Positions 7,032 through 9,788 of a stretch of 9,788 bases of DNA are shown piece by piece. Under the pieces are notes generated by a model. The model was given only the letters and a program-made list of their open reading frames with translations, did not search any database and was not told the origin of the DNA. Each line of letters opens with the position of its first letter. The first letter of the stretch is position 1. The stretch comes from Acidobacteriaceae bacterium. GTDB taxonomy: Bacteria > Acidobacteriota > Terriglobia > Terriglobales > Acidobacteriaceae. Made by a program: the position numbers and the translations under genes. The stretch lies in the NCBI GenBank assembly GCA_030838305.1, contig JAUTWY010000067.1:1-9788 (forward strand), in the 5' to 3' direction.

Positions 7032-7211
7032 ATGAAGATGAAGACATGGAAGGTGATTAGCAACACGGGCAAACAAGCAGACCTTGAGTCAGGCCTTGAG
7101 AAAAAGGAGGTTCAAAAGCCGTCGCACATTAGCGCCAAAGAGTTTGCTCATTGGTTGTCGGCTAAGAGCCGTATTGATGACGATTCTTTGCGGTCACTCT
7201 TTAAGCAGTAA
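7032..7211 (+). CDS. Small hypothetical protein, 59 aa
   Basis: ATG at 7032 opens 59 codons starting MKMKTWKVISNTGKQ and ending SLRSLFKQ before TAA at 7209-7211. The product is basic to neutral and hydrophilic, with no membrane segment or motif that I recognise. AAGAGG about 10 nt upstream is a modest ribosome site. An in-frame upstream ATG at 6966 would add 22 residues but has poorer context. A perfect 7-bp inverted repeat straddles the stop codon. It has no operon partner. It may be a real small ORF or a chance frame in a degraded stretch. Confidence 0.35.
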   Translation: MKMKTWKVISNTGKQADLESGLEKKEVQKPSHISAKEFAHWLSAKSRIDDDSLRSLFKQ

Positions 7212-7225
7212 AGGCCACTGCTTGA
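7201..7225. terminator. Inverted repeat across the stop codon of the 59-aa ORF
   Basis: AAGCAGT (7203-7209) and ACTGCTT (7217-7223) are exact reverse complements around a 7-nt loop, extendable by a T-G wobble and a T-A pair. There is no T-run afterwards, so termination is possible but not shown. Confidence 0.35.
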
Positions 7226-7894
7226 GCGCCGACTCCGTTTCCCGCACTGGTAATTGCCGCACGCCACAGTCACACCGGGGACTCAGTTGATCCCGGAGCC
7301 AGGCGTGAGCCGCGAGCCGATTCTCAAGCGATGTCCTCCTCCAAATCTTTGGACAGTGAGAGACAAGGTGAGATCGGTTCGTCGTACCAGATCGAGGCAA
7401 TCTTGAAGAAATCAAAATCCTCCTGGCATTATGCATTATGCAGGTCCAACCTACGCTCAAGGTTAAACCCACCCTCCAGCCTCTCCGAACCCCTTGCAGT
7501 CACAATCGGTTTTCTGCATTCCACGAGGGAACTTAATTTCCACAATCGCAATGTTCAGCCGTCACAGACTAAAGTCCGTCTGCCATGAGATAAAGCTGCC
7601 AAGGAAAGGCGGTGTATAGGGTCGAGAGGCCGACAGATCCGTGCAACATGATGGCTGCTCCCCCGCCGAATCCTAAGATGGACAGTGCAGGGAATTGTAG
7701 ACTGAGGGGGCGACCCGATCCTTCTGGGTCGAGTGCATCCCTGCCCGCAGTCCTTCGCCGCATATTCTGATCAATTCTGCTTGGATCAAAGATCAAAGCA
7801 GAGAAAAAGAAATTGCATCTACACCTAGCAAGATCGTCGGCTCAGGAGTTCTTCGAGCAATCCCGCTACTGCGCGTATCGCACGTGACGCACCT
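7226..7894. other. Long stretch without a convincing gene
   Basis: Frames are open on both strands, but none resembles a family I know. The minus-strand frame 7569-7796 encodes a moderately hydrophobic segment (LSILGFGGGAAIMLHGSVGL) that could be a fragment of a membrane protein. It starts at TTG and lacks a ribosome site. The minus-strand frame 7194-7472 looks arginine-rich and unstructured. Short repeats include a doubled GCATTAT at 7426-7439 and a hairpin CGACCC/GGGTCG at 7711-7731. The stretch reads as decayed or regulatory DNA. Confidence 0.45.
7776..7802. repeat. Compact 27-nt hairpin with GATC inner stem
   Basis: TCTGCTT (7776-7782) pairs with AAGCAGA (7796-7802). Inside, after one G/A mismatch, GATC (7784-7787) pairs with GATC (7791-7794) around an AAA loop. 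It lies 92 bp past the 3' end of the minus-strand gene at 7895-8224. Neither strand shows a T-run after it, so a terminator role is uncertain; a protein-binding site is an alternative. Confidence 0.5.
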
Positions 7895-8224
7895 CTATTC
7901 ACTTGCTAGCTTGCGAAGAGGACGAACCTTATTGCTGACTTTCTTTAGCCAAGGCTGACGCAATCTCATACGACCGTCGTCATCCCACTTGACAAGCGCA
8001 TCGTCTTCGTTCGTTTTCTCAACTGTGCCGAATTCGCCTGTCGGCTTTCCAAAATCAGCCAGACCCATGACGCGATCTCCAGGTTTCAATTCCGAATCGG
8101 GAGCAGGGGGCCGATCGAGTGGTGGACTCTTAGCCCGGTCTGCCTCAGCAGGTGCTCCTGCGTGTGACAGAGGTGGTTGTGGAGCTTTGCGAAGTCTTGG
8201 AATGAGCTTGTTGATCCGAGTCAT
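7895..8224 (-). CDS. Small protein with a KOW/SH3-like C-terminal half, 109 aa
   Basis: From ATG at 8224 there are 109 residues. Residues 1-44 are basic then proline/alanine-rich (RKAPQPPLSHAGAPAEADRA) and probably disordered. Residues ~45-97 form a compact block: ELKPGDRVMGLADFGKPTG, then EFGTVEKTNEDDALVKWDDD, then RLRQPWLKKV. The pattern PGDRV, a glycine turn, GTV, then a strand ending VKWDDDG is typical of small beta-barrels of the KOW/SH3 or Tudor-like type, which bind RNA, DNA or proteins. I have the impression of similar small proteins in Acidobacteriota but cannot name a characterised one. TTG at 8230 would add two residues; no clear ribosome site separates the two starts. It stands alone, so function is unknown. 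Confidence 0.7.
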   Translation of the reverse strand: MTRINKLIPRLRKAPQPPLSHAGAPAEADRAKSPPLDRPPAPDSELKPGDRVMGLADFGKPTGEFGTVEKTNEDDALVKWDDDGRMRLRQPWLKKVSNKVRPLRKLASE

Positions 8225-8343
8225 ACTCAATTGTCCAGTTGGCTTTGCTTGGTCTGACGATCTTCTCTACCTAGCTAGCTGGAGCATACGGTTGAAATGC
8301 AAGGCTGTGTTGATCCAAACCGCTCAGTCCTAGCGACTAATGT

Positions 8344-8414
8344 GGCCGCAGCGGCCTGTGAAGACAGGTGCACTGAGTGAGGCGCTACCCGTAACCTCGA
8401 CTGATTGAGGCACC
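8344..8414 (+). other. Nested inverted repeats, possible structured RNA or regulatory element
   Basis: Several pairings crowd into about 70 bp: GGCCGC-A-GCGGCC at 8344-8356, CCTGT-GAAG-ACAGG at 8355-8368, and CCTC/GAGG at 8395-8410. GGTGC (8367-8371) with GCACC (8410-8414) would close a multibranch-like fold. No known riboswitch consensus is recognised. The segment lies in the gene-poor region 8225-8748, about 335 bp before the next plausible ORF. Confidence 0.3.
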
Positions 8415-8748
8415 AAGCACGGTGGACATCGACAGCGCGACCTGAAATTCCTCGAACCTCCGTGCATTGTTCTCGTCGAGCAAAGGCATCCTTACATCAA
8501 CACGAAGCGCGTGGCCAACGGTGCGGTCCCGGCTTCTGTAGCTCATTCCTGAATTGGGAAACTGCCCACTTTATTTCAAACTCTGTGCAATTGTGACCAA
8601 TTCCAGGATGTGCCACGGTTGTAAGTTGATTTCAAGGAGCCGGATGTTAAAGGAACTCACGCGGCCCTCCCCCCGTTGTCCGCTGTGTTCCTCTTGATGG
8701 CGCAGTTTAGGGAGATACTGCGCCAAATCTTTTGTGAAGAGTCGAGGC
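8415..8748. other. No convincing gene
   Basis: A 63-codon plus-strand frame (8405-8596) and a 99-codon minus-strand frame (8571-8870) overlap here without recognisable motifs. The minus-strand one also runs opposite the better placed small ORF at 8749. Nothing else is seen. Confidence 0.4.
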
Positions 8749-8898
8749 ATGACAATTGAAGTACCAGCGTACGATTTCGACCAAGATTCTGATGATGCAA
8801 CGCCCAAAGACCCGACATACAAATCCAAGGCCACGTTCCACTGGCCACCGGATTGTCTGTGGCCCTTCATCGAGCACAGGTCGGACGACGATACCTAG
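8749..8898 (+). CDS. Possible small acidic protein, 49 aa
   Basis: ATG at 8749 opens 49 codons, beginning MTIEVPAYDFDQDSDD, with a tryptophan/proline-rich patch (FHWPPDCLWPFIEHR) and an acidic end SDDDT. The stop at 8896-8898 is 21 bp before the well-supported Fis-type gene, which would suit a two-gene unit. The ribosome site is poor (GAGG too close to the ATG), and I recognise no family. It may be a genuine small partner of the regulator or a leader ORF. Confidence 0.35.
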   Translation: MTIEVPAYDFDQDSDDATPKDPTYKSKATFHWPPDCLWPFIEHRSDDDT

Positions 8899-8906
8899 CA
8901 GAGCTT

Positions 8907-8913
8907 AGGAGGG
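8907..8913 (+). promoter_or_regulatory. Strong ribosome binding site for the Fis-type gene
   Basis: AGGAGGG lies 6 nt before ATG at 8920. It fixes the start of the 85-aa protein and supports its being expressed. Confidence 0.75.
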
Positions 8914-8919
8914 TGAACT

Positions 8920-9177
8920 ATGAGTACCTTCTTTAACCCGATGCGAAAGCCGGTCGAAGTTGTTCTTCCGTTGAACGAAGTGAAACGTCGGGTGATTGTA
9001 GATGCGCTTGACAAGTGCGACGGGAACTATGCCCTCGCAGCTCGATTACTAGGCATTGGGAAAACAACGATCTATCGAATGGCGAAGGTGTACAACTATC
9101 AGGCGCCCACGGCGCAGGGGAAGAAACTCATGAAGCCCTGGCGCGAAAACGTGCTCGAAAGAAGATTGGGAAGTTGA
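8920..9177 (+). CDS. Stand-alone Fis-type helix-turn-helix DNA-binding protein, 85 aa
   Basis: Residues ~18-58 match the Fis/HTH_8 domain found at the C-terminus of NtrC-type sigma-54 activators: LNEVKRRVIVDALDKCDGNY, then ALAARLLGIGKTTIYRMAKV, with the second helix-turn-helix made by LAARLLGIGKTTIYR. There is no AAA+ ATPase or receiver in front, so it cannot itself open sigma-54 promoters. It is more likely a small repressor or architectural DNA-binding protein, or a detached regulator output module. Its C-terminal ~25 residues are basic (AQGKKLMKPWREN, then LERRLGS) and may have been altered, because the IS3 transposase fragment begins within about 30 bp of the stop and in the same frame. 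The start is well supported by AGGAGGG. Confidence 0.82.
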   Translation: MSTFFNPMRKPVEVVLPLNEVKRRVIVDALDKCDGNYALAARLLGIGKTTIYRMAKVYNYQAPTAQGKKLMKPWRENVLERRLGS

Positions 9178-9630
9178 CAAGCAAATGACTCTTGCTGGCC
9201 AGCTTTGGTCACGGCTGCTGATGCAAACAGGCGAGCCAAGGAGAAGTACCTGGAAGCCAAGCCGCGAATCATCTCCGACAATGACCCGCAGTTCATCGCT
9301 CGCGACTTCAAGGAGTTCGTTCGCATCTCGGGCATGACGCACGTCCGAACCTCCCCTTATTATCCACAGTCGACCGGCAAGATTGAGCGCTGGCACAAGT
9401 CGTTGAAAAGCGAGTGCATTCGGCCGGGAACGCCGCTGTCGCTGGAAGATGCACGGCGCCTGGTGGAGGGTTATGTGGAGCATTACAACAACGTTCGCCT
9501 GAACAGTGCCATCGGCTACATCACTCCAAAGGACATGCGCGCCGGGCACCAGCAGGAGATTCAAGCCGAGCGGGATCGGAAGTTGGACGCGGCGAAGGAA
9601 CAGCGGAAGAATCGCCAGCGGGCGGCGTGA
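9178..9630 (+). pseudogene. IS3-type OrfB transposase, C-terminal fragment (rve integrase core)
   Basis: The frame from 9178, with a TTG at 9205, ends at TGA 9628-9630. It carries the second half of a DDE integrase core: RIISDNDPQFIARDFKEF, then HVRTSPYYPQSTGKIERWHK, then VEHYNNVRLNSAIGYITP, and a basic tail. Counted from the TTG, the second catalytic Asp is residue 25 and the Glu is residue 61, exactly 35 residues apart as in D,D(35)E transposases. The usual SDNG is SDND. The N-terminal half, with OrfA, the HTH region and the first catalytic Asp, is missing: about 150 residues compared with a normal OrfB. The copy is inactive. The break lies around 9180-9208, just after the Fis-type gene, whose reading frame it shares across one TGA. 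Confidence 0.88.
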
Positions 9631-9788
9631 TGGATGAAACGGATTGCTCCCGGTTGGCCGACAATGCAGAATTAACACAGCGGCAAGGCCAAGCATATAT
9701 TCAACGAAGCGAATCGCCGCGTTCCCCTGAGGAGTCCTTGTATCTCGGTACACGCGCGGCGGTGGAAGGTTCCCCTAGCGTTCGGCAA
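9630..9788 (+). CDS. Open frame leaving the window, doubtful; possibly IS 3' end
   Basis: ATG at 9630 overlaps the transposase stop by one base (TGATG), and 53 codons stay open to the window edge, beginning MDETDCSRLADNAELTQRQG. The product is hydrophilic and unrecognised. Such an overlap suggests translational coupling. The DNA could equally be the noncoding right end of the insertion sequence. Confidence 0.22.
   Translation, partial: MDETDCSRLADNAELTQRQGQAYIQRSESPRSPEESLYLGTRAAVEGSPSVRQ

Noticed and set aside
8571..8870. 99-codon minus-strand frame
   Set aside because: It has no recognisable motif and no good ribosome site. The plus-strand 49-aa ORF on the same DNA is better placed, though neither is certain.
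9175..9177. TGA as a selenocysteine or programmed readthrough codon joining the Fis-type gene to the integrase
   Set aside because: The integrase piece is truncated and lacks its first catalytic residue, and no SECIS-like hairpin is evident. Insertion debris explains it more simply.
9049..9753. 234-codon minus-strand open frame
   Set aside because: It lies antisense to the Fis-type gene and the clearly recognisable transposase fragment and has no family resemblance of its own.

Overview
The window looks like part of a bacterial chromosome, most plausibly an Acidobacteriota (Terriglobia-type) genome. That placement is inferred from the resemblance of several proteins to families I associate with that phylum: an IS110 remnant beginning MSRDLKYIGMDV, a stand-alone Fis-type helix-turn-helix protein, an RsbRD_N-only protein, and NarL/PAS/hybrid-kinase proteins. 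It is not proven here. The left two thirds hold signal transduction genes. The right third is gene-poor, with small ORFs, hairpins and transposase debris.

Layout. 1-1553 (minus): hybrid histidine kinase (PAS, HisKA, HATPase, receiver), cut by the window edge at its C-terminus. 1554-2494: long intergenic stretch containing an IS110-family transposase N-terminal remnant (2270-2425) set among repeats of CTTTCCCTCA. 2495-3037 and 3072-5231 (plus): a closely spaced pair, an RsbRD_N-domain protein with a lysine/alanine-rich tail followed by a four-domain receiver-PAS-GGDEF-EAL protein. 5438-5818 and 5875-6597 (minus): a CheY-like single-domain receiver downstream of a NarL/FixJ-type response regulator, convergent with the preceding pair. 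6598-8748: mostly non-coding or degraded DNA, with one doubtful 59-aa ORF (plus) and a 109-aa protein with a KOW/SH3-like C-terminal half (minus, 7895-8224). 8749-9177 (plus): a possible 49-aa acidic ORF, then an 85-aa Fis-type DNA-binding protein. 9178-9630: the C-terminal piece of an IS3-type OrfB transposase, missing its first catalytic aspartate. 9630-9788: an open frame of uncertain reality leaving the window.

How they may work together. The cluster has phospho-donor, phospho-receiver and cyclic-di-GMP parts: one hybrid kinase, three separate receiver proteins and one bifunctional-looking c-di-GMP enzyme. In that enzyme the GGDEF site and its RxxD inhibitory site are intact, but the EAL domain has lost the aspartate of the KID motif (KVG instead) and the first glutamate of AEGVE (AVGVE), so net c-di-GMP synthesis is the more likely output. 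The RsbRD_N protein next to it may be a sensor or partner domain acting with it. No kinase-regulator pairing is proven by the sequence; adjacency is the only evidence. I found no RNA genes and no CRISPR array. The most unusual items are the RsbRD_N/c-di-GMP pair, the altered EAL site with a frame-changing 16-bp duplication at its stop codon, and the repeat-rich IS110 relic.
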